Shown here one piece after another: positions 15,785-23,102 of a stretch of DNA of 64,000 nucleotides. Location of the stretch: contig NZ_QFFU01000024.1 of the NCBI RefSeq assembly GCF_003131185.1, positions 39,247 through 103,246 on the forward strand, read 5' to 3'. Every line of letters begins with the position of its first letter. Within the stretch, counting starts at the first letter, position 1. This stretch comes from Pseudomonas ovata (GTDB taxonomy: Bacteria > Pseudomonadota > Gammaproteobacteria > Pseudomonadales > Pseudomonadaceae). The position numbers were made by a program, and so were the translations under genes. The notes beneath the pieces are model-generated. The model saw nothing but the letters and a program-made list of their open reading frames with translations, made no database searches and had not been told where the DNA came from.

Positions 15785-16621
15785 ATGCGCCTTTCCAGCA
15801 ACTTCCGTAACCCTTGCATGATCCGTAGTGACGTAGCACTGAGCAACGATCAGATCGCCCGTGTAGTGCCTTCGATCTTTGCCGAAGAAGCGCACGACAG
15901 CCGTTCAGAGCGCTACCTGTACATTCCGACGGTGCAGGTGATTGATGCGCTGCGCGCTGAGGGTTTCGAGCCGTTCATGGCCTGTCAGACCCGCGTGCGA
16001 AATGAAGAAAAACGCGAGCACACCAAGCACATGCTGCGCCTGCGTCATGTGAGTCAGATTCAGAACCAGGAAGCGAACGAAATCATTCTTCTCAATAGCC
16101 ACGATGGCAGCAGCAGCTACCAGATGATGGGAGGAAAATTCCGATTCGTGTGTGCGAACGGCTTGGTCCTGGGCGACCTGGCCGCTGATCAGAAAGTGCG
16201 TCACAGCGGACGCGGCGATGTGATTTTCGATGTGATCGAAGGCGCCTATGAAGTGCTCAATCATTTTGAGCAAATCGACCACGCCACTGCCGACATGAAG
16301 CATCAACTGTTGCACGCTGACGAGCAAGAGGCTTTCGCGATGGCGGCACTGGCTTATCGCTACGATCCTGCAGAAGGTCCGGCGCCTGTCAGCGCATCAC
16401 AGTTGCTGATGCCACGTCGCCGCGAAGACCGCAGCAGTGACCTGTGGACCACCTTCAATCGCGTACAGGAAAATACCATCAAGGGCGGTCTTGCAGGTCG
16501 TAACAAGCAAGGCCGGCGCACTACGACTCGCGCCGTCAATGGTATCGACCAGGATGTGAAATTGAATCGCGCATTGTGGGTGCTGGCTCAGGCACTTCAG
16601 TCCAGCAAAAGCGTGGCCTGA
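15785..16621 (+). CDS. DUF932 domain protein
   Basis: A 278-residue protein of the DUF932 family, common on plasmids and ICEs and often of unknown function. Typical segments are VVPSIFAEEAHDSRSERYLY, KREHTKHMLRLRHVSQIQNQ, EIILLNSHDGSSSYQMMGGK and FRFVCANGLVLGD. The start at 15785 (MRLSSNFRNP) is favoured by AGGA at 15771-15774 and by the usual family N-terminus; ATG at 15767 is the alternative. It is followed by two hairpins, so it is probably monocistronic. Confidence 0.85.
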   Translation: MRLSSNFRNPCMIRSDVALSNDQIARVVPSIFAEEAHDSRSERYLYIPTVQVIDALRAEGFEPFMACQTRVRNEEKREHTKHMLRLRHVSQIQNQEANEIILLNSHDGSSSYQMMGGKFRFVCANGLVLGDLAADQKVRHSGRGDVIFDVIEGAYEVLNHFEQIDHATADMKHQLLHADEQEAFAMAALAYRYDPAEGPAPVSASQLLMPRRREDRSSDLWTTFNRVQENTIKGGLAGRNKQGRRTTTRAVNGIDQDVKLNRALWVLAQALQSSKSVA

Positions 16622-16627
16622 AACATA

Positions 16628-16651
16628 GCCCGAATGCGCTAACATTCGGGC
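16628..16651. repeat. Hairpin after DUF932 gene
   Basis: GCCCGAATG (16628-16636) and CATTCGGGC (16643-16651) form a perfect 9-bp stem with a six-base loop and no T-tract. It stands in front of the intrinsic terminator at 16686. Confidence 0.5.
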
Positions 16652-16685
16652 CTAAGACCTCAGTTCCAATCTGGAAAACCCCAAC

Positions 16686-16716
16686 GGAGAGCCCCCTGCA
16701 TGAGGCTCTCCTTTTT
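16686..16716 (+). terminator. Intrinsic terminator of the DUF932 gene
   Basis: GGAGAGCC (16686-16693) pairs with GGCTCTCC (16704-16711), followed by TTTTT. It lies between the convergent DUF932 gene and the reverse-strand gene ending at 16744. Confidence 0.85.
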
Positions 16717-16743
16717 GCGTCATGCGCCGACGCAAAGCTCACC

Positions 16744-17034
16744 TCACTCTGCAGCGGGTTTCTTCTTTGCCGATACACGTTTGCGCACGGCCAAAAGATC
16801 GTTGATCGCGTTGGCGGTCACCAGGATTCCAACGGATTTAAGCGCTTCGCGAATCTCGGTCACAGAGTAACCCTTTTGGTTGGAAAGCAGAACGATCTGT
16901 TCCTTGAGCTGCTCCAGAGCCTCGGTCTGGCCAATCTTGTTGCGGCTCAGGTCGGGCAACTCTGACAGCTTTTGCCTGGCTAATTCAAGTTCATCCTGCG
17001 TGTACGTTTTCTGCTTTGCCATCATCAATTTCAC
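16744..17034 (-). CDS. Small HTH-like protein near the mobilisation genes
   Basis: A 96-residue basic protein. Its centre, NQKGYSVTEIREALKSVGIL then VTANAINDLL, has the pattern of a helix-turn-helix used by small plasmid DNA-binding proteins found near relaxases. The lysine-rich tail (KKKPAAE) would aid DNA contact. The likely start is ATG 17022 (MAKQKTYTQDE), though 17034 is in frame. It could be an accessory relaxosome or regulatory protein; the family is not firmly identified. Confidence 0.55.
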   Translation of the reverse strand: MKLMMAKQKTYTQDELELARQKLSELPDLSRNKIGQTEALEQLKEQIVLLSNQKGYSVTEIREALKSVGILVTANAINDLLAVRKRVSAKKKPAAE

Positions 17035-17124
17035 TGTGCTAGAGGGCTATTCTGGAACTATCTAGAGGGCAACCAAGGCCCCTCATGGTGGGAATCTTGC
17101 CGGCGGCGGTGAAAAAAAATCAAG

Positions 17125-17340
17125 TCAAAAATCATCCGTTGTCACCCTGCGCAGACGTCTGATTTCGTCAACGGTTACGTCAAAACCGTGACCTCTCAAA
17201 AACGCCTTAATCTCTCTCAGATCCCGGTCATCGTCGTTGCCGGGATTTACCAGCATTGTGCTTGGTACCTCTCCATTACCCTGAGCATGATGTTCAGAAT
17301 GGCAAGGCTCAGCGTGTGAATCGTCCCTTTCAATTCCCAT
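17125..17340 (-). CDS. Small hypothetical protein
   Basis: A 71-residue acidic protein with a strong ribosome site (AAGGAG about nine bases before ATG at 17340). The C-terminal half, DLREIKAFLRGHGFDVTVDE followed by IRRLRRVTTDDF, looks helical and could be a small DNA- or protein-binding module. It points away from oriT/mobC, so the intergenic region at 17341-17568 probably holds divergent promoters. No family recognised. Confidence 0.5.
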   Translation of the reverse strand: MGIERDDSHAEPCHSEHHAQGNGEVPSTMLVNPGNDDDRDLREIKAFLRGHGFDVTVDEIRRLRRVTTDDF

Positions 17341-17479
17341 GCGCCTCTCTCCTTGTCACCCGATTACCTCGACAACTCTCCAATCGTGCCCCTTGCGCTA
17401 GCCAGAGCTAGAGTAATGTGCTATTTAGAGCCAGTAAAAACGAATCAAAGAATTGACCGGAAATAGGTTGTGGCCACCG

Positions 17480-17550
17480 CCCGCACGCGGACAGTGACCC
17501 CAACCACCGGATCAGGGCTGCGCCCCGACACCCCAGTTCAGCGCCATCGT
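17480..17550. other. Candidate origin of transfer (oriT)
   Basis: This sits directly before mobC and the relaxase gene, the usual oriT site. On the reverse strand, GGGGTGTCGGGGCGCAGCCC followed by TGATCC (from about 17534 down to 17509) resembles the conserved GTGTCGGGGCGCAGCC-type segment of ColE1- and IncI-related oriT/bom regions. The GC-rich words around 17480-17495 could supply the relaxosome inverted repeat. The nick position cannot be fixed from sequence alone. Confidence 0.45.
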
Positions 17551-17568
17551 TCGAGTGAGAGTTTGAGT

Positions 17569-17898
17569 ATGTCTAAAAGCGAATCGCGTCAAAGAGATCA
17601 ATGGATCAAGGTTCGCTGCACTCAGGAAGAAAAGGCGCTGCTACAAGAAAAAGCCAAGGCGGCAGAGCTGACGCTCTCGAATCTGATGCGCAGTGCAGCT
17701 TTGAATCGCAAGATCAAAACGCCCACTGACAAAAAGCTCATGGGGGAATTGCTGAAGCTGGGCGGCCTGCAAAAGCACTTGTTCAACCAGATGCAGGACG
17801 GCATGACCACCGAGCTGAGCAAGCAGTTTGCTGATGTGCTGGTCGCCATCAAAGCGGCGGTTGTAGCCATCGATCTTTCACAGTCAAAAGTGCAATAA
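17569..17898 (+). CDS. nikA: MobC/NikA-type relaxosome protein
   Basis: A 109-residue DNA-binding accessory protein. Its core, RDQWIKVRCTQEEKALLQEK and AAELTLSNLMRSAALNRKI, has the ribbon-helix-helix layout of NikA/MobC proteins, which bind oriT and recruit the relaxase. ATG 17569 is preferred over the upstream GTG because the longer N-terminus is low-complexity and would overlap the oriT-like sequence. The relaxase starts 12 bases after its stop, matching the nikA-nikB order of IncI1. Confidence 0.82.
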   Translation: MSKSESRQRDQWIKVRCTQEEKALLQEKAKAAELTLSNLMRSAALNRKIKTPTDKKLMGELLKLGGLQKHLFNQMQDGMTTELSKQFADVLVAIKAAVVAIDLSQSKVQ

Positions 17899-17910
17899 CC
17901 GGATTCATCC

Positions 17911-19845
17911 ATGAACGTCATCATCCCCCCGAAACGCGGTGATAAAGGCTCCAGCTTTGGCAAGCTGGTGAGCTACATCAGCGATCGTGCGGACAAACCC
18001 AAGGATGATGAGGTTCTTACCGATGAGCCGCGACGTGCGCGCTCGCAGTCAAAAAAAGCCATGTTTGACCGCCTGGTAAATTACGTCGAACGGGCCGACG
18101 GTTTTGAGCGCGCCATCGTTGTGACCGAGACTTTTGCGGATGGCCGGCAGCGGCTCATCAGCGGTGGTGTCTCATGTGAAACCAACTGCTTTTCCCTGGA
18201 AACAGCTTCGGCGGAAATGAACATGGTGGCGGCGCAAAGCGCACGTTGCGAGGATCCTGTTTACCACTTCATTCTGTCCTGGCGCGAGAACGAAGCACCT
18301 ACCGACGCCCAGATTTTTGAGTGCGCCAATTTCAGTATCCGGCAACTGGGCATGGAGGGGCATCAGTATGTCACCGCCATCCACCAGGACACCGATAACA
18401 CCCATTGCCACGTGGCCGTAAACCGCGTCAACCCGGTCGACTACCGCGCTGCCAGCGTGTGGAACGATGCCAACATGTTGCAGAAAAGCTGTCGCGTCCT
18501 GGAGCGTAAATATGGCTTCATCCAGGACAACGGAAGCTGGGTATGGGGCGCCAACGATCAACTGGTCCGGGCACCCTTTCGGTTCGGCAGCGCGCCGCAA
18601 GGAACGGTGCCTTTGCAGGTCTATTCAAACACCGAAAGCCTCTACCACTATGCCGTCGATCAGGTAAGAGATCGTCTCTCAAAAGTCATGCAGCAAGGGC
18701 AACTAACTTGGGAAAGTGCGCACCGACTATTGCATGAGCGTGGCCTCGGTTTGCGCGAGCAAGGCGGTGGACTGGTGATCTATGACTTCATCCGTCCTGA
18801 AGGACCAGTGGTCAAGGCCTCCTCGGTTCATCCGACCCTGACCAAGGCGCGACTTGAGCCGTATATTGGCCTTTACCAAGGCCCACCGTCGTTCAAAACA
18901 ATCGACTTTGACGATGAGACCATGACCATCTCTTCGTTCTATCAACCGGCCTTTGAACTGCGTGACAAGGACGCGCGGTTTGAACGCCGGCAGGAGAGGG
19001 CAGACGCACGTCTTGATCTGAAATTGCGCTATCAGCGATACCGCAGTGCCTGGCAGAAACCTGACCTGGATGTCCCCAATCGTCGACGTCAGCTGCTTGA
19101 TCACTACCGTGCCGTGAAGGCTGATGTGCGTAAGACGTACAAGACACCCTTGTTGCGAAAGCTCATGTACCGTGCCGCTGAATTTGACCAGATGAAAGCC
19201 ATGGCTGAGCTGCGTCTCCAGTTGCGGTCTGAGCGGCAAATGTTGACTGACAAAGGGCTCGCTCGACCTTTGCCTTATCGAGCCTGGATCGAGCAATGCG
19301 CGCTGCGCGGTGATGTCGCCGCCATCAGTCAGCTACGCGGTTTTGCCTATCGCGAGAAGCGTCAACAGCGCAAGGAGTCGAACAACCTTGATCGAGTGAT
19401 CATGTGTGGCCGTGCTGATGATTCGCCTATTTTTGACAGGTCGACTCACACCACTCAATTGCGACGTGACGGCATTGTCGAGTACGTGCGTGATGGAATG
19501 GTCGGTGTCATTGATGAGGGCGATAAGGTTCGGATCGCGCCTGCCTATGCCGGCTATGACAATCGGAAAAATTTCGATATGGCTGTAGCGGTTACGGCCA
19601 TGAAAAGCCGTGATCGCGTTGAGGTCATTGGCGATGGCGCGTTTGTGAAAAACGCATTGATCACCATGAATATGTTCAATGAAACCTACACGAGCAACCG
19701 CTACGCTCCGACCGACTTCGTGCAGCGTCAGCAGATGGAACGTTTGCAGCCTACTCAGGAACCTGCGCAGAGAACGCGCTCATCTGAGCCGGATCCTGGG
19801 GTGGTTCAACCTGCTCCAAATCGCAATCAGTTTCCACGGGCTTAG
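17911..19845 (+). CDS. nikB: NikB-like MobP relaxase with LPD7 domain
   Basis: A 644-residue relaxase that would nick oriT and stay bound to the 5' end through a tyrosine. The N-terminal relaxase domain contains FGKLVSYISDR with the candidate catalytic tyrosine and the metal-binding histidine motif AIHQDTDNTHCHVAVNRVNP (HxDxxxxHxH). Residues about 490-600 resemble the LPD7 domain (large polyvalent protein-associated; GIVEYVRDGMVGVIDEGDKV, RVEVIGDGAFVKNAL). The C-terminus is short and disordered. It works with NikA at oriT and TrbC as coupling protein. R64 NikB is larger, so the C-terminal part is shorter than in the prototype. Confidence 0.9.
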   Translation: MNVIIPPKRGDKGSSFGKLVSYISDRADKPKDDEVLTDEPRRARSQSKKAMFDRLVNYVERADGFERAIVVTETFADGRQRLISGGVSCETNCFSLETASAEMNMVAAQSARCEDPVYHFILSWRENEAPTDAQIFECANFSIRQLGMEGHQYVTAIHQDTDNTHCHVAVNRVNPVDYRAASVWNDANMLQKSCRVLERKYGFIQDNGSWVWGANDQLVRAPFRFGSAPQGTVPLQVYSNTESLYHYAVDQVRDRLSKVMQQGQLTWESAHRLLHERGLGLREQGGGLVIYDFIRPEGPVVKASSVHPTLTKARLEPYIGLYQGPPSFKTIDFDDETMTISSFYQPAFELRDKDARFERRQERADARLDLKLRYQRYRSAWQKPDLDVPNRRRQLLDHYRAVKADVRKTYKTPLLRKLMYRAAEFDQMKAMAELRLQLRSERQMLTDKGLARPLPYRAWIEQCALRGDVAAISQLRGFAYREKRQQRKESNNLDRVIMCGRADDSPIFDRSTHTTQLRRDGIVEYVRDGMVGVIDEGDKVRIAPAYAGYDNRKNFDMAVAVTAMKSRDRVEVIGDGAFVKNALITMNMFNETYTSNRYAPTDFVQRQQMERLQPTQEPAQRTRSSEPDPGVVQPAPNRNQFPRA

Positions 19846-20101
19846 CTGTTCCGCCAAGGGAACTGGATCAACAGCTTTTGAAGATTACCCTCGCTAATGA
19901 TCCATCGGCAACCTACTCAAGACACTCCGCGACCTGGTACTGACGTCAGGCCAAGCTCATTCCATCTGCTCTAATGCTTCGTTTTCAGCCACTCAATGAT
20001 TTGAATGCACTGTGGTGATCTGGAGACGCTTCTTCGGTTCGACAATCCAAAGTCAGAAACATTGAGAACAATTCTCATTGCGTTTTTTTGGGAGAACCCC
20101 A

Positions 20102-20154
20102 TTGACACGCAAATCAGTGATGCTACAGTGCTTTCACTGTACATGAATACAGTG
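20102..20154 (+). promoter_or_regulatory. Promoter-like region with LexA-box-like palindrome
   Basis: TTGACA (20102-20107) is followed 16 bases later by TACAGT. CACTGTACATGAATACAGTG (20135-20154) fits the CTGT-N8-ACAG LexA pattern with symmetric flanks. TACAGTG also occurs at 20124, 20148 and 20246. The stretch 19846-20320 holds no supported gene, so this is probably the control region of the small gene at 20321. Confidence 0.5.
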
Positions 20155-20320
20155 CTTTGGTGTCAAACGCTGGTAGTTTCTCCGCACCAAATTGCATGGA
20201 TAAATCAAGATGATTGATAGCAGGCGCGATTGTGCAGTGATTATGTACAGTGCCTTAGGAGCGTTTACAGCTCACAGCTTGCTCAATCATGCTCCCACAG
20301 CGTAGTGAAGGAGATATATC

Positions 20321-20506
20321 GTGGATATAGGAGGGATCGAGCAGGAGATGAGTGAGCTTTCGGAACTGGTTGAATCGATGCTTATGTACAAGATACTTGT
20401 CGGACACAAGATACTACCTGTAGACGAGAGGTCGCTACGCTGTCATCTAGAACGAGCAGATAGGTTCAAAGCTTTAGTTGAGAAAATATCCCAAAAGCTT
20501 TTGTGA
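20321..20506 (+). CDS. Small hypothetical protein after SOS-like promoter
   Basis: A 61-residue helical acidic protein (EQEMSELSELVESMLMYKIL). Translation begins at GTG 20321 with an excellent ribosome site (AAGGAG, eight bases upstream). It is convergent with the XRE gene, with one base between the stops. It lies downstream of a LexA-box-like promoter. No family recognised. Confidence 0.5.
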   Translation: MDIGGIEQEMSELSELVESMLMYKILVGHKILPVDERSLRCHLERADRFKALVEKISQKLL

Positions 20507-20507
20507 G

Positions 20508-20849
20508 TTAGTCAACGTTGTGACTCATGTCTTCAATATTTTTCTTAACCTGCTCAAGCAGGTCTGGCGAATCGACACGCATGATCATGTCAGATATCTC
20601 ACGTCTCAAAGAAATTAGTTTCTCTCTGATTTCATCTTCCTGACTAGGAAGAATTTCAGCCGGCGAAACCTTTAACGCCGTCGACAGCCTGATCAGTTGC
20701 TCAATGCTTGGCATGGTCACGCCTCTCTCATATCTACCAATGAGAGGGGGATCTGTACCAATCAGATCGGCCAGTTCAGCTTGGCTTAGGTTTGCAGCCT
20801 TTCTCAATAGCCGAATTCTGGAGCCTATAACATCGCGCAATGTCGTCAC
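20508..20849 (-). CDS. XRE-family transcriptional regulator
   Basis: A 113-residue protein with an N-terminal Cro/CI helix-turn-helix (residues 8-62: RIRLLRKAANLSQAELADLI, then PPLIGRYERGVTMPSIEQLI). Residues 65-113 form a long helix, probably for dimerisation. It is divergent from the NusG-like gene that heads the pilus/transfer region, so it may regulate that region as well as itself. The 235-base gap contains two CAT(A/C)ATGAT words that could be operators. Confidence 0.85.
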   Translation of the reverse strand: MTTLRDVIGSRIRLLRKAANLSQAELADLIGTDPPLIGRYERGVTMPSIEQLIRLSTALKVSPAEILPSQEDEIREKLISLRREISDMIMRVDSPDLLEQVKKNIEDMSHNVD

Positions 20850-20863
20850 ATAAGCTCCAAAAC

Positions 20864-20908
20864 CATAATGATTTCATGGCATTAGCTCAAAAAAAAGGCA
20901 TCATGATG
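20864..20908. promoter_or_regulatory. Possible operator words for the XRE regulator
   Basis: CATAATGAT (20864-20872) and CATCATGAT (20899-20907, part of the palindrome CATCATGATG) are 35 bases apart just upstream of the XRE gene. Their repetition and position suggest binding sites; evidence is weak. Confidence 0.3.
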
Positions 20909-21005
20909 TCTAATAGATACTTAAGTGTTTACCTTGGGCGCATCTAGGTTTATTCTTCTCCTACCCATTCCCGGCCCGACCCACTCGCGCTGGCAACGGG
21001 AGCCA

Positions 21006-21016
21006 CCGCTAGCGTG
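21006..21016 (+). promoter_or_regulatory. ops-like element (RfaH recruitment type), one mismatch in core
   Basis: CCGCTAGCGTG differs from the end of the RfaH ops element (GGCGGTAGCGTG) mainly at the G/C before TAGCGTG. It lies in the leader of the gene for a NusG/RfaH paralogue. A chance match is possible for a word this short. Confidence 0.3.
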
Positions 21017-21084
21017 TACGAACCCCTGCCTCTGGCGGACATGGGACTTCGAAAACACGCCTGTACATAGGGAAATGGACGAAA

Positions 21085-21594
21085 ATGACCAAATCCAGCT
21101 GGTACGCACTCTTCCACGACAGCAATTTCCGCAAGTCCCTTGTGAGCAATATTGAATGCTTGGGGGTAGATGAGGTGTTCTCTCCCGAGCGGATCACGTT
21201 GCAGCCGCGCCGGGGCAGACCTTCCCCCCAGAAGTACAAAGTGCAGCTCTTCCCTGGATACCTCTTTGTGCGCTTCGATTGGCTGAAAACCCACCCTTCA
21301 GCCATCACTGCGTTCAATGGTGCTTATGGGCTTGTTCGGTTTGGGGATAGTGACCCGATGGTTGTCCCTGATGACGTCATCGACAAGATCAAGGCCGCCC
21401 TGGACGAGCGCCAAAAAGAACTCGATAACAAGCGGCCTGTCGTGATCGGCGCAGACACGGTTAAGAACACGATTGCCTTTCTGGTTCAGGAGAACAGCTC
21501 AGCGGCCCGAAGTGCAGGCGTTTACGAGCTGATGCGGCATGTAGATTCAAATGAAAAAGCAAGAAAAAGAACCAAGTTGGTTTTGTCCTTTTAA
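21085..21594 (+). CDS. traB: NusG/RfaH-type antitermination factor (TraB-like)
   Basis: A 169-residue protein with an N-terminal NusG (NGN) domain: WYALFHDSNFRKSLVSNIEC, then PSPQKYKVQLFPGYLFVRFD and AYGLVRFGDSDPMVVPDDVI, which match the GYLFV and LV-FG landmarks of NusG paralogues. Such factors bind RNA polymerase and suppress pausing and termination across long operons. R64 TraB, which is needed for transfer gene expression, is also NusG-like. Here it heads a roughly 42-kb co-directional region with internal terminator-like hairpins. The C-terminal KOW-like part is not clear. Confidence 0.82.
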   Translation: MTKSSWYALFHDSNFRKSLVSNIECLGVDEVFSPERITLQPRRGRPSPQKYKVQLFPGYLFVRFDWLKTHPSAITAFNGAYGLVRFGDSDPMVVPDDVIDKIKAALDERQKELDNKRPVVIGADTVKNTIAFLVQENSSAARSAGVYELMRHVDSNEKARKRTKLVLSF

Positions 21595-21615
21595 CCTGAA
21601 ACATTGGTACCTCCC

Positions 21616-22050
21616 ATGACAGAAAGTAACGCTCCCATCAACGAGAGCAAGGACGTTCATGTCGGTAATGAGCGCGTAAACAAGATCCACCAGTTCGCCA
21701 TTGATGTGAGTTCGGCCTCCCGCGAGCACATCACGCGAGCAATGTTTATGCGTCATTTGCTTGATCACTATGGCGTCCAGGCCCGTACCCACTGGATGCA
21801 GAAGCTGGCAGAGTCACCAGCACAGCCAGCAGAATTGCTCATTGAGCCGCACGCCTTGGTCCCCGGTGTGAATATTTACATCGGCAACGAGTATTTCAAC
21901 GCGCTCAAGCAGCTTTCAATCGACATCAGCGCCGAGATCCGCATTCAGACCACACCCACTCAGGTTGCCAATCACCTCATTGACCATTACAGCGTTATTG
22001 CCCGTGAAGACTGGGTGAAGACGTTGGAAGTGAACAAGCCCAAGGACTGA
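21616..22050 (+). CDS. Protein of two tandem related domains, TraC position
   Basis: A 144-residue protein built from two similar units of about 50 residues: HVGNERVNKIHQFAIDVSSA with HLLDHYGVQARTHWMQKL, and IYIGNEYFNALKQLSIDISA with HLIDHYSVIAREDWVKTL. Both share the pattern GNE-x2-N-x5-IDxS, then HLxDHYxVxAxxxW. I do not recognise the family. R64 carries the transfer activator TraC at this place, after traB, so a regulatory role is possible. The start is ATG 21616; a TTG 12 bases upstream is in frame. Confidence 0.6.
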   Translation: MTESNAPINESKDVHVGNERVNKIHQFAIDVSSASREHITRAMFMRHLLDHYGVQARTHWMQKLAESPAQPAELLIEPHALVPGVNIYIGNEYFNALKQLSIDISAEIRIQTTPTQVANHLIDHYSVIAREDWVKTLEVNKPKD

Positions 22051-22052
22051 CC

Positions 22053-22181
22053 ATGCTCACCTCCAGTGCCGTTCTGGCCCTGGTCCTGCCATACGCTCAA
22101 CTGCCTCATCCCCCTCCGATTCATCCCTTGCTCGACACCTACAGCCCCTTCCAGCTGGATGCTTTTTTGGCTTTTTCTTAA
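22053..22181 (+). CDS. Possible 42-residue ORF
   Basis: ATG at 22053 lies two bases after the preceding stop and opens MLTSSAVLALVLPYAQLPHP, ending at 22181 with a hydrophobic start and proline-rich middle. Position suggests coupling, but there is no family support. The following 133 bases before pilL are non-coding. Confidence 0.28.
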   Translation: MLTSSAVLALVLPYAQLPHPPPIHPLLDTYSPFQLDAFLAFS

Positions 22182-22314
22182 CTGACGTTTGTTCCCAGGC
22201 ACGACGTTGAGAATTTCCCATGCAAATCGGGTTGTAACAGCGTGGTCGATTGAGATGCTTCTTTCTCTCACATCCTTACACACCAAATTTTATCGGCGCT
22301 GCTGAGAGGCACCT

Positions 22315-23076
22315 ATGCGAAATCCCCTGCTGCTTGCTGCAGCTATAGCACTCGTTTCAGGTTGCAAAACCGCCCCACCCCCTACGCAGGTGCCTGCCGA
22401 GCACTGGATTGATGAGCAGATCGCGTTCAGCGCGTCCACGCTCAGCCAGGCTCAGTTGCGCTTGCACCAGACCAGTCCGCCCCCTACCCCGGCCCCTGCA
22501 GCAATCCCGGTGGGTTCAACACCGGTAAAAACACCTGGCTCTACCGCGGTCTCCGTACCAGCCCAGGGCGCTGTCGCTGCGATACCTACGGCAGCTCCTG
22601 CACCCAAGGTTGTTGAGGCCAAACCGGCACCTACTGCACCGATGCCTGCCGCAAAGATCGTCGCCGGCATGGCCCCGCGCAAGCCGGTGACTGCGGTGAC
22701 CGCCTCGGCCTTCGGAGCCAACGCCGTACCTCTACAGGCAGGCAAAGCGATCCCTGTGTCGCCAGTGCCGCCCGTCGTGGTGACCAAGGCGACCCAACCG
22801 ATCAAGCCGCCCCCGGAACAATGGGTGATTGCCGCGTCCGACACCACGTTACGTCGTGCCCTCAACAAATGGGCCGTCAAGGCCGGCTGGCAATTGGTAT
22901 GGGAAGCGTCGGTGGATGTACCAATCAACGTTACGGCCAGCTTCGAAGGGGACTTCCGCACTGCGGTCAAGCGCCTGTTCCAGTCGCTCTCAGCGGCTGA
23001 TGTAAACCTCAACGGCATGCTCTATGCCGGCAACCGAGTCCTGCGCGTTACCGAATCTGGTCGCCGCGCTCAGTAA
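22315..23076 (+). CDS. pilL: PilL-like lipoprotein with TcpQ-type C-terminal domain
   Basis: A 253-residue outer-membrane lipoprotein. The signal sequence ends in the lipobox VSGC (Cys17). Residues about 55-165 are a long alanine/proline linker. Residues 168-253 form the TcpQ/PilL domain, including EQWVIAASDTTLRRALNKWA and AVKRLFQSLSAADVNLNGML. In thin type IVb pili such proteins assist secretin assembly or peptidoglycan contact. It opens the pilL-N-O-P-Q-R-S-T-V locus, in the order known from IncI1 plasmids and PAPI-1. Confidence 0.85.
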   Translation: MRNPLLLAAAIALVSGCKTAPPPTQVPAEHWIDEQIAFSASTLSQAQLRLHQTSPPPTPAPAAIPVGSTPVKTPGSTAVSVPAQGAVAAIPTAAPAPKVVEAKPAPTAPMPAAKIVAGMAPRKPVTAVTASAFGANAVPLQAGKAIPVSPVPPVVVTKATQPIKPPPEQWVIAASDTTLRRALNKWAVKAGWQLVWEASVDVPINVTASFEGDFRTAVKRLFQSLSAADVNLNGMLYAGNRVLRVTESGRRAQ

Positions 23077-23102
23077 CTCTCCCCCTTCCTGGAGTAAACC
23101 CC

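Noticed and set aside
20005..20217. A 70-residue frame across the LexA-box-like region
   Set aside because: It runs through the promoter/palindrome cluster, lacks a ribosome site and has no family similarity.
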